Shown here one piece after another: positions 32,730-41,806 of a stretch of DNA of 44,690 nucleotides; positions within the stretch are counted from its first letter, which is position 1; every line of letters begins with the position of its first letter. The position numbers were made by a program, and so were the translations under genes. Origin of the DNA: Acidimicrobiia bacterium (GTDB lineage: Bacteria > Actinomycetota > Acidimicrobiia > Spongiisociales > JAENVV01); the NCBI GenBank assembly GCA_016650365.1, contig JAENVV010000166.1, positions 1 through 44,690 on the forward strand, given 5' to 3'. Below the pieces are notes generated by a model. The model saw nothing but the letters and a program-made list of their open reading frames with translations, did no database searches and was not told the origin of the DNA.

Positions 32730-33647
32730 CTAGGGGTAGGTGACCGGAAAGAGGCCTGCCCGGGGCAGGAGAGCCGGGATCTGTTTGCCGAGCGGACCTT
32801 CCAACCATCGGCTGGTACCCATGAGCTGTTCGAGATCGAGACCGGTCTCCAGACCCATACGACCGAACATGTAGCCAAGGTCCTCCGTTGCGATGTTGCC
32901 CGTTGCGTTTGGGGCAAACGGACACCCTCCGATTCCCCCAAGCGACGCGTCAAAGTGGGTCACTCCCACGGTATACGCCGCATACGCATTGGCATACCCC
33001 GTGTTGCGAGTGTTGTGAAAGTGGGCCCCGAGCGCCGTCGAGGCGGTATCGACGAACGGAGCGATGACGGAATACCGCTCCACCACGTCGGACGGGCCGG
33101 CCACCCCGATGGTGTCGCCCAGGTTCAGCCGCACCGGACGGGCAGGCATCACCGCTTTGACGACTTCAACCAGACGGCTGACCGGGACTTCCCCTTCAAA
33201 CGGGCAGCCAAAGGCGGTCGCAACCGTTACCGAAGGAGCGACTCCGGCCTGCCCGCACGCATCAGCCAGGTCGAGGGCTATCTCGACACCGGCCAACGTG
33301 CCAACGCCCTGGTTCTTGTGAGAAAACGTGTCAGAGGCGACAACGACAATATTGACCTCATCAACCCTGGCTTCCAGGGCGCGGTCGAGTCCGCGCTGGT
33401 TCATGACGAGACCGATGTACCGGACCCCGTCGATCCGCGGGACCTCACGCATGAGGATGTCCGAGTCGGCCATGGCCGGGACCCTGGTCGGGCTGACGAA
33501 ACTGGCAGCCTCAATAGCCGTGACCCCACCGTTGATCAACCCTTCGATTAAGGCCAACTTGTCGGCGGTCGATACCTTCGCGGCCTCGTTCTGTAGGCCG
33601 TCACGCGGCGAAACGTCGATGAGGTTCACCTGGCCTGATGCTGTCAT
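32730..33647 (-). CDS. mvaB: Hydroxymethylglutaryl-CoA lyase
   Basis: A 305-residue TIM-barrel enzyme that splits HMG-CoA to acetyl-CoA and acetoacetate, the last step of leucine breakdown. Motifs in order are VSPRDGLQNE (metal and substrate Arg/Asp), ASFVSPTRVPAM, GCPFEGEVP, LNLGDTIGVA, HFHNTRNTGYAN (metal His pair) and GGIGGCPFAPNATGN, the HMG-CoA lyase Cys signature loop. MTASGQV at 33647 is the likely start; an upstream extension lacks family features. No other leucine pathway genes are adjacent. Confidence 0.9.
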   Translation of the reverse strand: MTASGQVNLIDVSPRDGLQNEAAKVSTADKLALIEGLINGGVTAIEAASFVSPTRVPAMADSDILMREVPRIDGVRYIGLVMNQRGLDRALEARVDEVNIVVVASDTFSHKNQGVGTLAGVEIALDLADACGQAGVAPSVTVATAFGCPFEGEVPVSRLVEVVKAVMPARPVRLNLGDTIGVAGPSDVVERYSVIAPFVDTASTALGAHFHNTRNTGYANAYAAYTVGVTHFDASLGGIGGCPFAPNATGNIATEDLGYMFGRMGLETGLDLEQLMGTSRWLEGPLGKQIPALLPRAGLFPVTYP

Positions 33648-33771
33648 GGTGTCATTTCCGATCGTTGTTCCGGAAGGCCGGGCGGGGACGTGTCTCAAAT
33701 CGCATCATAGTTATCGCCCTGGAGCCTCCACGTTGGTAGACCTTCGGCTCACCCGGGATGGCATTCTCCGA

Positions 33772-34251
33772 CTACACCAAGAGGGCTCCTTCATGACGCA
33801 GCAGCCAGAGCTTGCGGTCGAGACCTCCCCCGTATCCCGTAAGCGATCCATCTGCCCCCACAACGCGATGGCACGGGACGATGATCGAAATCGGGTTCTT
33901 GCCGTTCGCCCTGCCGACCGCCCGGCTCGCCTTACGATCGCCGAGACGATCTGCCAGGTCGCCGTAGGAGAGAGTCGTCCCGAATTCGATCTCCAACAAG
34001 CCTGCCCAGACTCTCAGCTGGAAGGCACTACCTACTGGCCGCATCGGCAGGTCGAACACCTGGCGATCCCCGACAAAGTACTCGTCCAGCTGGGCCATTA
34101 CATGATGGAACGCTTCGGGCAATTCGCGGGTGTCTTCCGAAATCGGCGGACCATTGACATGATCCTCGAAGTACACGCCGGTCAAAAACCCGTGCTCACC
34201 CGCCAATCGCAATCGCCCAAGCGGCGATTCATAAACAGCAGTGTCCACCAT
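33772..34251 (-). CDS. ogt: Methylated-DNA--protein-cysteine methyltransferase
   Basis: A 159-residue suicide repair protein that takes the alkyl group from O6-alkylguanine. The alkyl-accepting C127 is in IIVPCHRVVG, preceded by the helix-turn-helix with GTTLSYGDLA (91-100) and RAVGRANGKNP (110-120) carrying the Arg finger and Asn hinge. No Ada N-terminal domain. It is followed by HMG-CoA lyase 124 nt downstream on the same strand, probably a separate unit. Confidence 0.95.
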   Translation of the reverse strand: MVDTAVYESPLGRLRLAGEHGFLTGVYFEDHVNGPPISEDTRELPEAFHHVMAQLDEYFVGDRQVFDLPMRPVGSAFQLRVWAGLLEIEFGTTLSYGDLADRLGDRKASRAVGRANGKNPISIIVPCHRVVGADGSLTGYGGGLDRKLWLLRHEGALLV

Positions 34252-34297
34252 GGGCTGACCTTACCTCTGGTGCTCCGTTGGAGGTCCGCCTTCGTTA

Positions 34298-35014
34298 CTA
34301 CTTAGCCCAGGATTGATTCATCGAAAGACCGTTCTCAAGGTAGAAGTAACAGAGATAGCCCCGGTCACCCGATGACCAGCCCTCCTCGGTCGGGATCAAG
34401 ACATCGAGGAACAGTTCTTCCGGAATAGCCTCAAGATCGAGGTACGACTCGGACAGTACAAAGCACCGGTCCAACCCGATAGCAAACAGTACGTCCGAAT
34501 AGGGCTGCTCGCCGATGAAATTAGCCCGGGCCACCATCTCAAACTGGTGCGGTTCTTCACACGGCAGCACGTCGGCCGCTCCGACTTCAAATATCTCCGC
34601 ATTGGTGTCTTCAAAGAGGTTATAACACTGGCCAACCTGGAGCTCTTCGATGGCGGTGTAGTCCCCGGCTCCGGTCAGAGACCGGTAGGCCTGTGTAAAG
34701 ATTCCCACCCCAAAGATGGCGATCAGGACGATCCCGATCCGTAGCCCGATCCCCAACCCACCAAAGGTCAATTTCCTGCCCATGGAAGGCCCCTGCCGGC
34801 CGGTACCAAACGGTTGGTGTGTCGGCGGCTCGGTATCAACCGTCGTTTCAAATCCGCCGAACACGCTATTCGTTGCGGGCCTTTGCTCGAAACCACCGAA
34901 GACGCCGCCCGGAATCTCTGGCAGCGGCGGAGGGGTGGGAAGCTTCGCCAGACAGTGCGGGCACACGGTCGCCAACGAATCGACAATCTCGCGCTCACAT
35001 CGTGGGCAAACCAT
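34298..35014 (-). CDS. Zinc-ribbon membrane protein with septum-formation-like outer domain
   Basis: A 238-residue protein starting MVCPRCEREI. A zinc ribbon of two CxxC knuckles (C3/C6, C18/C21) is followed by a Pro-rich linker with two FGGFE repeats (about 38-55), one transmembrane helix (about 86-108) and an outside domain. That domain contains VGQCYNLFE and VLPCEEPHQFEMVA, the pattern of actinobacterial septum-formation/DUF domains with paired Cys. ATG at 35014 is chosen because longer starts run into the dnaK promoter. Function is unknown; it may sense or bind something at the envelope. It is divergent from dnaK. Confidence 0.65.
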   Translation of the reverse strand: MVCPRCEREIVDSLATVCPHCLAKLPTPPPLPEIPGGVFGGFEQRPATNSVFGGFETTVDTEPPTHQPFGTGRQGPSMGRKLTFGGLGIGLRIGIVLIAIFGVGIFTQAYRSLTGAGDYTAIEELQVGQCYNLFEDTNAEIFEVGAADVLPCEEPHQFEMVARANFIGEQPYSDVLFAIGLDRCFVLSESYLDLEAIPEELFLDVLIPTEEGWSSGDRGYLCYFYLENGLSMNQSWAK

Positions 35015-35165
35015 AGGATCCCATTGGCCGGAATCGGCCAAATGCTGAGTAAAACGGTCATCCCGGTCATGGATTTGTGCCTTGCGAACCATCGGACAGT
35101 TCGAATCAGCGGGGGCACCAAATTCCTCATTCCAAATCCCCACCCGCCGCGCGGAAAATCGGGAA

Positions 35166-35193
35166 TATGACATAGGGTCACTCAGGTTATAAG
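35166..35193 (+). promoter_or_regulatory. dnaK promoter with degenerate HAIR-like element
   Basis: A -35-like ATGACA (35167-35172) and a -10-like TATAAG (35188-35193) precede the dnaK start by about 45 nt. Overlapping them is TATGACA-N7-ACTCAGG (35166-35186), a weak match to the HspR operator HAIR (CTTGAGT-N7-ACTCAAG). The right half is the better one and the spacing is exact. The same ACTCAG half recurs before clpB. Left-half agreement is poor, so this stays tentative. Confidence 0.4.
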
Positions 35194-35238
35194 ATGGGAA
35201 CCAACTGAGAAACGAAGTTCCTGAAAGGAAATACGATT

Positions 35239-37062
35239 ATGGCACGGGCAGTAGGCATTGACCTCGGTACCACAAACAGCGTCATCGCTACCCTCGACGG
35301 TGGCGAACCGACCATCATTCCCAACGCCGAAGGCGGTCGCACCACGCCATCGGTAGTCGCCTTCAAGGACGACGAAGTCCTGGTTGGAGAGGTCGCCAAG
35401 CGGCAGGCAATCACCAACTCCGACGGAACCATTCGTTCGGTCAAGCGCCACATGGGCACTGACTGGACCATCACCATCGCCGGCAAGGTCTACACGCCGC
35501 AGGAAATATCGGCGCGCATTCTCATGAAGCTCAAGCGCGACGCCGAGGCCTACCTTGGCGAGGAAGTAACCCAGGCCGTCATCACCGTGCCCGCCTATTT
35601 CGGTGATGCTCAGCGACAGGCAACCAAGGAAGCCGGCCAGATCGCCGGACTCGAGGTCTTGCGGATTGTCAACGAACCGACCTCGGCGGCCCTCGCCTAC
35701 GGACTCGACAAGAACGAAGAGACGCTGCTCGTCTTCGACCTCGGTGGTGGCACGTTTGACGTGTCGGTGCTGGAGATCGGCGAGGGAGTTTTCGAAGTCA
35801 AGTCAACGGCCGGTGACACCAACCTCGGTGGCGATGACTGGGACCAGGCGATCATCGATTGGCTCGTGACCGGTTTCAAGAATGAGCATGGAGTTGATCT
35901 GAGCCAGGACAAGATGGCCGTTCAGCGCCTCAAGGAGGATGCCGAAAAGGCCAAGATCGAACTGTCATCGGTGTCTGAAACGGAGATCAACCTTCCCTTC
36001 ATCACGGCCACCTCATCGGGGCCACTCCACCTTCAGAAGAAGCTCTCACGGGCTGAATTCCGCAAGATCACCGAGCACCTTCTCGAACGAACCAAGGGTC
36101 CATTGCTCCAGGCCGTCAAGGATGCGGGCATCGCCATGAAGGACATCGGCCACGTCGTGCTCGTGGGCGGGTCTACCCGGATGCCGGCCGTGACCGAGCT
36201 CGTCCAGGAACTATCAGGGCAGGCACCCCAAAAGGGCGTCAACCCTGACGAAGTCGTCGCTGCCGGAGCGGCCATCCAGGCCGGTGTACTCAAAGGCGAC
36301 GTCAAAGACATCTTGCTCCTCGACGTTACCCCACTGACCCTCGGGATCGAGACCCGGGGTGCCGTCATGACGAAAATGATCGAACGAAACACCACCATCC
36401 CGACCAGAAAATCCGAGACATTCACCACCGCTGCTGACAATCAACCGGAGGTGGAGATCAACGTTCTGCAAGGCGAGCGGACCATGGCCGGTGACAACAA
36501 GAGCCTCGGCAAGTTCACCCTGACCGGGATTCCACCGGCCCCAGCCGGCATGCCCCAGGTCGAGGTGACCTTCGACATCGACGCCAACGGCATCGTCGCG
36601 GTGTCCGCCAAGGATCTCGGCACGGGTCGCGAGCAGCAAGTCACCATTACCGGTGGCACGGCTCTGTCGTCAGACGAGATCGACAAGATGGTCAAGGATG
36701 CTGAGATGCACGCCGAGGAAGACGCCAAACGACGCGAACTCGTCGAGACCCGTAATCAGGGCGAGCAGATGGTTCGTCAAACCGAAAAACTGCTCGAGGA
36801 GCAAGCCGAACAGCTGCTCGATGACGAGAAGACGGCTATCAACGCGGCACTCGACGAGCTCAAGGCCTCCGTCGCCGATGAGAATGCCGAGTCCGGGGCT
36901 ATTCGCTCGAAGATCGACGCCGTGATCAGCGCGAGTCAGGCGCTGGCTCAACGGTTGTACGCCCAGACCGAGCAAGCCGACGCCGGCGGAGCCGACGCCG
37001 ACGCTGACCTGAACGACGAGGACGTTGTCGAGGCGGAAATCATCGATGAAGAGACCGAATAG
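35239..37062 (+). CDS. dnaK: Chaperone protein DnaK (Hsp70)
   Basis: A 607-residue Hsp70. The ATPase domain opens with GIDLGTTNS (6-14), with [15 protein letters not shown] in mid-domain and [13 protein letters not shown] later; [14 protein letters not shown] marks the linker and start of the substrate-binding domain. The C-terminus is Glu/Asp/Ala-rich. It refolds and protects proteins with DnaJ and GrpE in the cytosol. It is the first gene of dnaK-grpE-dnaJ-hspR; GAAAGGAAA precedes the ATG. Slightly shorter than the E. coli protein, as is usual in actinobacteria. Confidence 0.98.
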   Translation: MARAVGIDLGTTNSVIATLDGGEPTIIPNAEGGRTTPSVVAFKDDEVLVGEVAKRQAITNSDGTIRSVKRHMGTDWTITIAGKVYTPQEISARILMKLKRDAEAYLGEEVTQAVITVPAYFGDAQRQATKEAGQIAGLEVLRIVNEPTSAALAYGLDKNEETLLVFDLGGGTFDVSVLEIGEGVFEVKSTAGDTNLGGDDWDQAIIDWLVTGFKNEHGVDLSQDKMAVQRLKEDAEKAKIELSSVSETEINLPFITATSSGPLHLQKKLSRAEFRKITEHLLERTKGPLLQAVKDAGIAMKDIGHVVLVGGSTRMPAVTELVQELSGQAPQKGVNPDEVVAAGAAIQAGVLKGDVKDILLLDVTPLTLGIETRGAVMTKMIERNTTIPTRKSETFTTAADNQPEVEINVLQGERTMAGDNKSLGKFTLTGIPPAPAGMPQVEVTFDIDANGIVAVSAKDLGTGREQQVTITGGTALSSDEIDKMVKDAEMHAEEDAKRRELVETRNQGEQMVRQTEKLLEEQAEQLLDDEKTAINAALDELKASVADENAESGAIRSKIDAVISASQALAQRLYAQTEQADAGGADADADLNDEDVVEAEIIDEETE

Positions 37063-37724
37063 TGACCAAGCATCAAGAGGAAGCTGCGGCTGCCGACGGT
37101 TTCGAAACCGAAGATTGGGATAACCAGGCGGAGGTGATCGAAGCCGAGGTGGTCGAGGAGGAAGTACTCCCGCCGCTCGACCTCGAATTACCAGCCGACC
37201 CGGTCCAAGCGAACGAGATACTTATCGCCGCCCTGCGTCAATCCATGGCGCAGGGGGCGGAGTATCTCGATAGCTGGCACCGGTCGGCCGCCGACTTCGA
37301 CAATCTCCGCAAACGCAGCCTACGAGAACTTCAGCAAATCCGGTCGGTCGCCGCCGAACGAGTTGTCGGTTCGTTGCTGCCCACCCTCGACAGTTTCCAA
37401 GCCGCCCTCGAATTGCCGGCCGCGACCGATAACGAGATCAAACTCCTGGCTGGAATCCAGGCCACCTACGTCCAGTTGATGGACGTGCTGACCCGGGAGG
37501 GCCTGATGGCGATTCCAGGAGTCGGGGCGCCCTTCGACCCGGCCGTTCATGATGCGGTGACCCATCTAGGCGACGGCGACACGCTCGTCGTAATTGGCGA
37601 ACTCCGGCGCGGCTATCGATTGAACGACAAGGTCATCCGACCCGCTCTCGTGGCGGTTGGTCCTGCTTCCGATCTAGCCACGGACAGCCCAGCCTCCGAC
37701 GACGAGGGCGAGGACAGCGAGTGA
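37062..37724 (+). CDS. grpE: Nucleotide exchange factor GrpE
   Basis: A 220-residue GrpE. An acidic, disordered N-terminus (1-50) leads into the coiled-coil and head with RSAADFDNLRKRSLRE (about 70-85), SLLPTLDSFQAAL, and the beta-wing IPGVGAPFDPAVHDAV (about 147-162). It drives ADP release from DnaK. The GTG start shares its first G with the dnaK TAG stop, so translation is coupled. Confidence 0.95.
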   Translation: MTKHQEEAAAADGFETEDWDNQAEVIEAEVVEEEVLPPLDLELPADPVQANEILIAALRQSMAQGAEYLDSWHRSAADFDNLRKRSLRELQQIRSVAAERVVGSLLPTLDSFQAALELPAATDNEIKLLAGIQATYVQLMDVLTREGLMAIPGVGAPFDPAVHDAVTHLGDGDTLVVIGELRRGYRLNDKVIRPALVAVGPASDLATDSPASDDEGEDSE

Positions 37725-38854
37725 ACAAAGACTGGGTAGACAAGGACTACTACACGGTCCTTGGCGTTTCGAACACGGCCGAACAGGCCGAGATCAAACG
37801 CGCCTACCGCAAGCTGGCCCAGGCCAACCACCCCGACGCCAACCCGGACGATCCGAGCGCCGAAAGCCGGTTCAAAGACATATCCGAAGCGTATGCAACG
37901 CTCTCGCACGAGGATCAGCGAAAAGAGTACGACGACGTCCGTCGCATGGTGAACTCCGGCACCTTCGGCGGATTCGGCGGCTCAGCCGGACCGTACGGTG
38001 GCGGGTCACAGCAGCGAGTGAGAGTGGAGGATCTCGGTGATCTGCTCGGCGGCTTCGGTGGTCTCGGTGATCTACTCGGCGGCGGTACCCGCCGCCAGCG
38101 CACGGGGCCTCAGCGGGGCGTGGACACGCAAGCGACGCTCCACATGTCGTTCGAAGACGCCATCAAAGGCATCACGACCACCATCGCCGTCGATGGCGAA
38201 ACCACGTGTCACCTGTGCCACGGCTCGGGAGCGGAACCGGGCACCAAAATCGACCTCTGCCAATCGTGCGGGGGCAGCGGAACCACCGCTCAGAACCAAG
38301 GCTTTTTCTCATTTGCCCAACCGTGCCGCCAGTGCCAGGGGACCGGTCGGATGGTGGTCCAACCCTGTTCGAACTGCCGGGGGCGCGGAACCGAGGTTCG
38401 CACCAGAAAGATCAACGTCAAGATCCCGCCCGGTGTGAAGGATGGCTCGACCATCCGCCTCAAGGGAAAGGGCGGACCGGGTAGCGCCGGCGGACCGGCG
38501 GGAGATCTCCTCGTCCGGACCAAGGTTGACACCCACCCCCTCTTCGGAAGGAGGGGTGATCACCTGACTGCCGCGATCCCCATCACCTTCACCGAGGCTG
38601 CCCTCGGCGCCGAAATAGTCGTTCCAACCCTCGACGGGTCGGTGCGTCTCAAGTTGCCGGCGGGTACCACGACTGGACAGACGTTCCGGGTGCGGCAGAA
38701 GGGTGTCCCCAAAACCAAAGGCAAGCCAGGCGATCTCCTCGTTACCGTCGAGGTAACGGTCCCGAAGAAGCTGTCCCGGGAAGCCAAAAAACTACTCGAG
38801 CAGTATCGCGATGAGTTTGAAACCGACGACCCCAGAGCGAGGTTATTGATATGA
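37721..38854 (+). CDS. dnaJ: Chaperone protein DnaJ
   Basis: A 377-residue type I J-protein. J domain with H37-P-D39 (ANHPDAN); Gly/Phe-rich stretch (about 80-125); four zinc-finger repeats (CHLCHGSG, CQSCGGSG, CRQCQGTG, CSNCRGRG); then the substrate-binding C-terminal barrels (KINVKIPPGVKDGSTIRLKG onward). It delivers clients to DnaK and stimulates its ATPase. The GTG start overlaps the grpE stop as GTGA, and its own stop overlaps hspR as ATGA. Confidence 0.97.
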   Translation: MNKDWVDKDYYTVLGVSNTAEQAEIKRAYRKLAQANHPDANPDDPSAESRFKDISEAYATLSHEDQRKEYDDVRRMVNSGTFGGFGGSAGPYGGGSQQRVRVEDLGDLLGGFGGLGDLLGGGTRRQRTGPQRGVDTQATLHMSFEDAIKGITTTIAVDGETTCHLCHGSGAEPGTKIDLCQSCGGSGTTAQNQGFFSFAQPCRQCQGTGRMVVQPCSNCRGRGTEVRTRKINVKIPPGVKDGSTIRLKGKGGPGSAGGPAGDLLVRTKVDTHPLFGRRGDHLTAAIPITFTEAALGAEIVVPTLDGSVRLKLPAGTTTGQTFRVRQKGVPKTKGKPGDLLVTVEVTVPKKLSREAKKLLEQYRDEFETDDPRARLLI

Positions 38855-39243
38855 GCGGCAAGTCAGCCAATCACGCCCTGTTTGTGATCTCGGTGGCTGC
38901 CGAATTGTCGGGGCTCCATCCGCAGACCTTGCGGATCTATGAACGGCGAGGACTTGTGGAGCCGCACCGGACCGCCGGCGGGACGCGCCGTTATTCGCAG
39001 GCCGACATCGACCGGCTCCAACTCATTCAGACCCTCACCGAACAGGGGTTAAACCTCGAGGGTGTGAAAAAGGTTATGGCCCTGCAAGATCGAGTTCAGG
39101 CCCTCGAAGAACAGGTTGCCGAGCTCATAGACCACCTGGCTCTGGAGCGAGAGCGAGCCCAGACTGCGGTCCGTCAGGTCCACGCGTCGTATCGGAGTGA
39201 AATCGTGCTCCGTCAGACTCATTTGCCAGACCGTAACCGGTAA
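38851..39243 (+). CDS. hspR: Heat-shock repressor HspR (MerR family)
   Basis: A 130-residue MerR-type regulator. The winged helix-turn-helix is FVISVAAELSGLHPQTLRIYERRGLV (11-36), with the wing RTAGGTRRYSQADIDRL (40-56), followed by a coiled coil (about 78-115). In actinobacteria HspR sits at the end of the dnaK operon and represses dnaK and clpB through HAIR sites with DnaK as co-repressor. The ATG overlaps the dnaJ stop by 4 nt. Position and sequence make the assignment firm. Confidence 0.93.
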   Translation: MSGKSANHALFVISVAAELSGLHPQTLRIYERRGLVEPHRTAGGTRRYSQADIDRLQLIQTLTEQGLNLEGVKKVMALQDRVQALEEQVAELIDHLALERERAQTAVRQVHASYRSEIVLRQTHLPDRNR

Positions 39244-39356
39244 CCACGATCAAGCGAGCCCCAACTCGGGATGGACGAACGTGAACGCAGTCCTGCGGCG
39301 CGTCCGTTCATCCCTGACCCTGGTTCCGAGGGCCCCAGCTCCCGAAATCGGGCGTA

Positions 39357-39383
39357 CGAACCCAGGGTTGAACCCTGGGTTCG
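39357..39383 (+). terminator. Rho-independent terminator after hspR
   Basis: CGAACCCAGGGT (39357-39368), loop TGA, ACCCTGGGTTCG (39372-39383) form a perfect 12-bp stem followed by GGTTTT. It lies about 110 nt after the hspR stop and is the natural end of the dnaK operon; it also faces the convergent mscL. The remaining 39244-39427 shows no gene, only a smaller CCCGA/TCGGG hairpin at about 39342. Confidence 0.8.
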
Positions 39384-39427
39384 GGTTTTCGGCCGGGTCC
39401 ACCCGTTACGAGACCGTCAACGAAGAT

Positions 39428-39820
39428 CTAGCCGCGGCTGAGGGCGTCGCGAATCTCGCGCAGCAGGACGATGTCCTCTGCGTCCGGCTCAGGAGCTTCT
39501 TCAGCAGGCGCTTGGGTGCGGGACTTAACCGCCTTGTACGGCTTGATGATGAAGAAGAACACCACCGCGCCGACCATCATGAAGGTGATCAAGGCGGAAA
39601 TAAAGGATCCAATGCGGATCCCGCCGGTTCCGTCGGCCGCCGTGTTGAACGCCAGGACACTGTCGAAGCTCGGTTCACCGAAGGCGAGTCCAACGATCGG
39701 CATCAGTAGGTTGTCGACGAGAGAAGTGATCACCGCACCGAGCGCAGCCGCCATAACCAGGCCGACGCCAATATCGATCAAACCGGGCCGCATGATGAAG
39801 TCTTTGAACTCCTTGAACAT
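39428..39820 (-). CDS. mscL: Large-conductance mechanosensitive channel MscL
   Basis: A 130-residue channel subunit starting MFKEFKDFIMRPGLIDIGVG, the conserved amphipathic N-terminus. TM1 (about 15-45, with GLVMAAALGAVITSLVDNLLMP) and TM2 (about 70-93, with ISALITFMMVGAVVFFFI) are visible, then the charged cytoplasmic helix (EDIVLLREIRDAL). It opens on hypo-osmotic shock to release solutes. Of two adjacent ATGs, the one at 39820 has the better distance to GAGGAGGG. Confidence 0.95.
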   Translation of the reverse strand: MFKEFKDFIMRPGLIDIGVGLVMAAALGAVITSLVDNLLMPIVGLAFGEPSFDSVLAFNTAADGTGGIRIGSFISALITFMMVGAVVFFFIIKPYKAVKSRTQAPAEEAPEPDAEDIVLLREIRDALSRG

Positions 39821-39871
39821 CATTCCCTCCTCGGGGGTCTGAGATCCGCAACATGGTATCTGAAGCAACGG

Positions 39872-40273
39872 TCAGCTGGCCTGCTGGGGCAACCCTTTCC
39901 GAATTCGAGCCCAAGCGCCATCGACCATGGGGACAATCGTCTCAACATCCCACCGCTGCGAGAGAGCCGTTTCTGAGGAGCGATATCCGGCGGCAGTCCC
40001 TTGCACCCCGCCCTCCTCAAGCCGGTCTACCGAGAAGGAGACCAGGCTCAACCCGGCTTCAATGCTCCGTATGTCGAGCTGCACCAGCCAATCGCCGAGC
40101 AACTCTTCAGGACTATCCCCGATGGCCATCACGGCAACGTCATACAGTGGCGACTGTCGGTCGTCGAAACCTGAGTGGGCTGCGATACCATAGGCGGCGT
40201 TCTCAAAAAGCTCTGCGAGCGTCGACCCGTAGGCAATCATGAGATCTGCTGAAGCAAATTCGAAAGCAGCCAT
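39872..40273 (-). CDS. Archease-like protein
   Basis: A 133-residue protein matching the archease family: N-terminal FEFASADLMIAYGSTLAELFENAAYGI (like FEHTADxGIxAxGxxLEELFxxAAxG) and a middle GDSPEELLGDWLVQLDIRS. Archease activates the RNA ligase RtcB and helps some methyltransferases in archaea and some bacteria. No rtcB is in the window. ATG at 40273 puts the conserved FEF near the N-terminus; a TTG at 40300 is possible. It is divergent from the AAA+ gene across about 30 nt. Confidence 0.75.
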   Translation of the reverse strand: MAAFEFASADLMIAYGSTLAELFENAAYGIAAHSGFDDRQSPLYDVAVMAIGDSPEELLGDWLVQLDIRSIEAGLSLVSFSVDRLEEGGVQGTAAGYRSSETALSQRWDVETIVPMVDGAWARIRKGLPQQAS

Positions 40274-40302
40274 CCAACAATTGTGGTCTATGTGAGGCAA
40301 AA

Positions 40303-41766
40303 ATGGACAACTCGGTCGATCTGAAGGTGTTACTTGCTTCGCCAGCTTCGCTCGTGATCGTCGAGACCGACGAAGAAGCCCGTTTCATGGCATTACTCCG
40401 ATCGATCGCCACCGACCTCAAGGCTGACGTCTGGCAGTGGTCCAGTGCCAGTGGCCTAACCAACAACTCCGGTGCGGCGATGTACCAGACCCAGAACCCC
40501 CATCAAGCACTCAACTGGATAACCGACGTGCAGGCGGGGGCGGTATTCGTTTTTGCCGATGCCCAGCCGATCCTCAATGACAGCTACGTGGTGCGCAGAA
40601 TCAAGGAGACCGCCGCTCAGCTATCCCCTGATCAAACCATCATCTTGACCACCCCAACCGCTGAGGTACCTCCCGAGCTCGGATCTGTCGCTCACCTATG
40701 GAAACTCCGTCCACCCGAACTTGACGAACTCACCGACCTCATCCGCCGAACCGCCAGTGATCTTGCGGAACGAAGCTTCGAAGTGGCCATTGATGAGGCA
40801 TCCCTGCCCTCCCTGGCCAGCGCACTACGAGGACTGAGTGTCGGCCAAGCCGAGCGTCTGATCCAGCAAGCTGCCTTCGCCGATGGAGCTCTCGGCGCCA
40901 ATGACGTGGCTTCACTTCGAAACGCCAGAGCAGCCCTGTTCACCGCCGATGGCATTCTCGAACTCATCGAAGCCGACTCGGGCACTCTCGACTCCGTCGG
41001 AGGGCTTGAGGGACTGAAGGATTGGTTGCAACTGAGAATCCGCGCCCAGGCCGCTCCTCAGCTCAACCTGCCGGCCCCGCGCGGAATCCTCCTCACCGGA
41101 GTGCCCGGATGCGGCAAATCGTTCATCGCCAAGACGTTGGCGAGGACCTGGCAACAACCCCTCGTGCTGCTCGATCCGTCTCGCCTCTATTCAAAGTACG
41201 TCGGCGAGTCGGAAACCCGTCTCGCCAAATCCCTGACCGCCGTCGACGCCATGGCACCTGCCGTGCTGTGGATAGACGAGATCGAGAAGGGCTTCGCGAC
41301 CTCCGGGTCGGACAGCGACGGGGGAACCAGCAGCCGCCTCCTGGGAACGTTCCTACGGTGGATGCAGGATCGTCCTGAGGGGGTCTTCATCGTGGCCACG
41401 GCCAACAACGTCGCATGGCTTCCGCCGGAATTCCTGAGAAAGGGCCGGTTCGACGAGATCTTCTTCGTGGACCTCCCTGACGCCGCCGCCCGGAGCGAAA
41501 TTCTCACATATCATCTGAGTTCCCGAGATCACGACCCGGCCGGTTTCGACCTGCCACGCCTCGCAGCGGCCACGTCGGGCTACTCAGGAGCAGAGATCGA
41601 AGGGGCAGTCGTCGGGGCCACCTACCGGGCCTTTGCGAAAGACGAATCACTCACTACGAGCACCCTCCTCCAGGAATTGGCCGCAGCAGTCCCTCTGTCG
41701 ATATCGCGGGCAGAAAGCATCGGAGCCCTTCGGGCATGGGCATCCGAACGGGCCGTTCGGGCGTAA
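40303..41766 (+). CDS. Ycf46-like AAA+ ATPase
   Basis: A 487-residue ATPase. The N-terminal half (1-215) is a degenerate P-loop-like domain without Walker A, as in Ycf46 proteins. The C-terminal AAA+ module has Walker A GVPGCGKS (266-273), Walker B VLWIDEIEKG (321-330), the segment FIVATANNVAWLPPEFLRKGRFDEIF with sensor 1 and Arg fingers, and a sensor-2-like SGYSGAEIEG. The family is common in cyanobacteria and actinobacteria, linked in cyanobacteria to CO2 response; the role here is unknown. It stands between archease and a small unknown gene. Confidence 0.85.
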   Translation: MDNSVDLKVLLASPASLVIVETDEEARFMALLRSIATDLKADVWQWSSASGLTNNSGAAMYQTQNPHQALNWITDVQAGAVFVFADAQPILNDSYVVRRIKETAAQLSPDQTIILTTPTAEVPPELGSVAHLWKLRPPELDELTDLIRRTASDLAERSFEVAIDEASLPSLASALRGLSVGQAERLIQQAAFADGALGANDVASLRNARAALFTADGILELIEADSGTLDSVGGLEGLKDWLQLRIRAQAAPQLNLPAPRGILLTGVPGCGKSFIAKTLARTWQQPLVLLDPSRLYSKYVGESETRLAKSLTAVDAMAPAVLWIDEIEKGFATSGSDSDGGTSSRLLGTFLRWMQDRPEGVFIVATANNVAWLPPEFLRKGRFDEIFFVDLPDAAARSEILTYHLSSRDHDPAGFDLPRLAAATSGYSGAEIEGAVVGATYRAFAKDESLTTSTLLQELAAAVPLSISRAESIGALRAWASERAVRA

Positions 41767-41806
41767 CAAGGGGACCCACCAGATATATCCGCTAGAGTTT
41801 GCCCCG

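Noticed and set aside
35160-35238. CIRCE element (HrcA site) before dnaK
   Set aside because: No TTAGCACTC-N9-GAGTGCTAA-like repeat is present; an HspR-type arrangement fits better.
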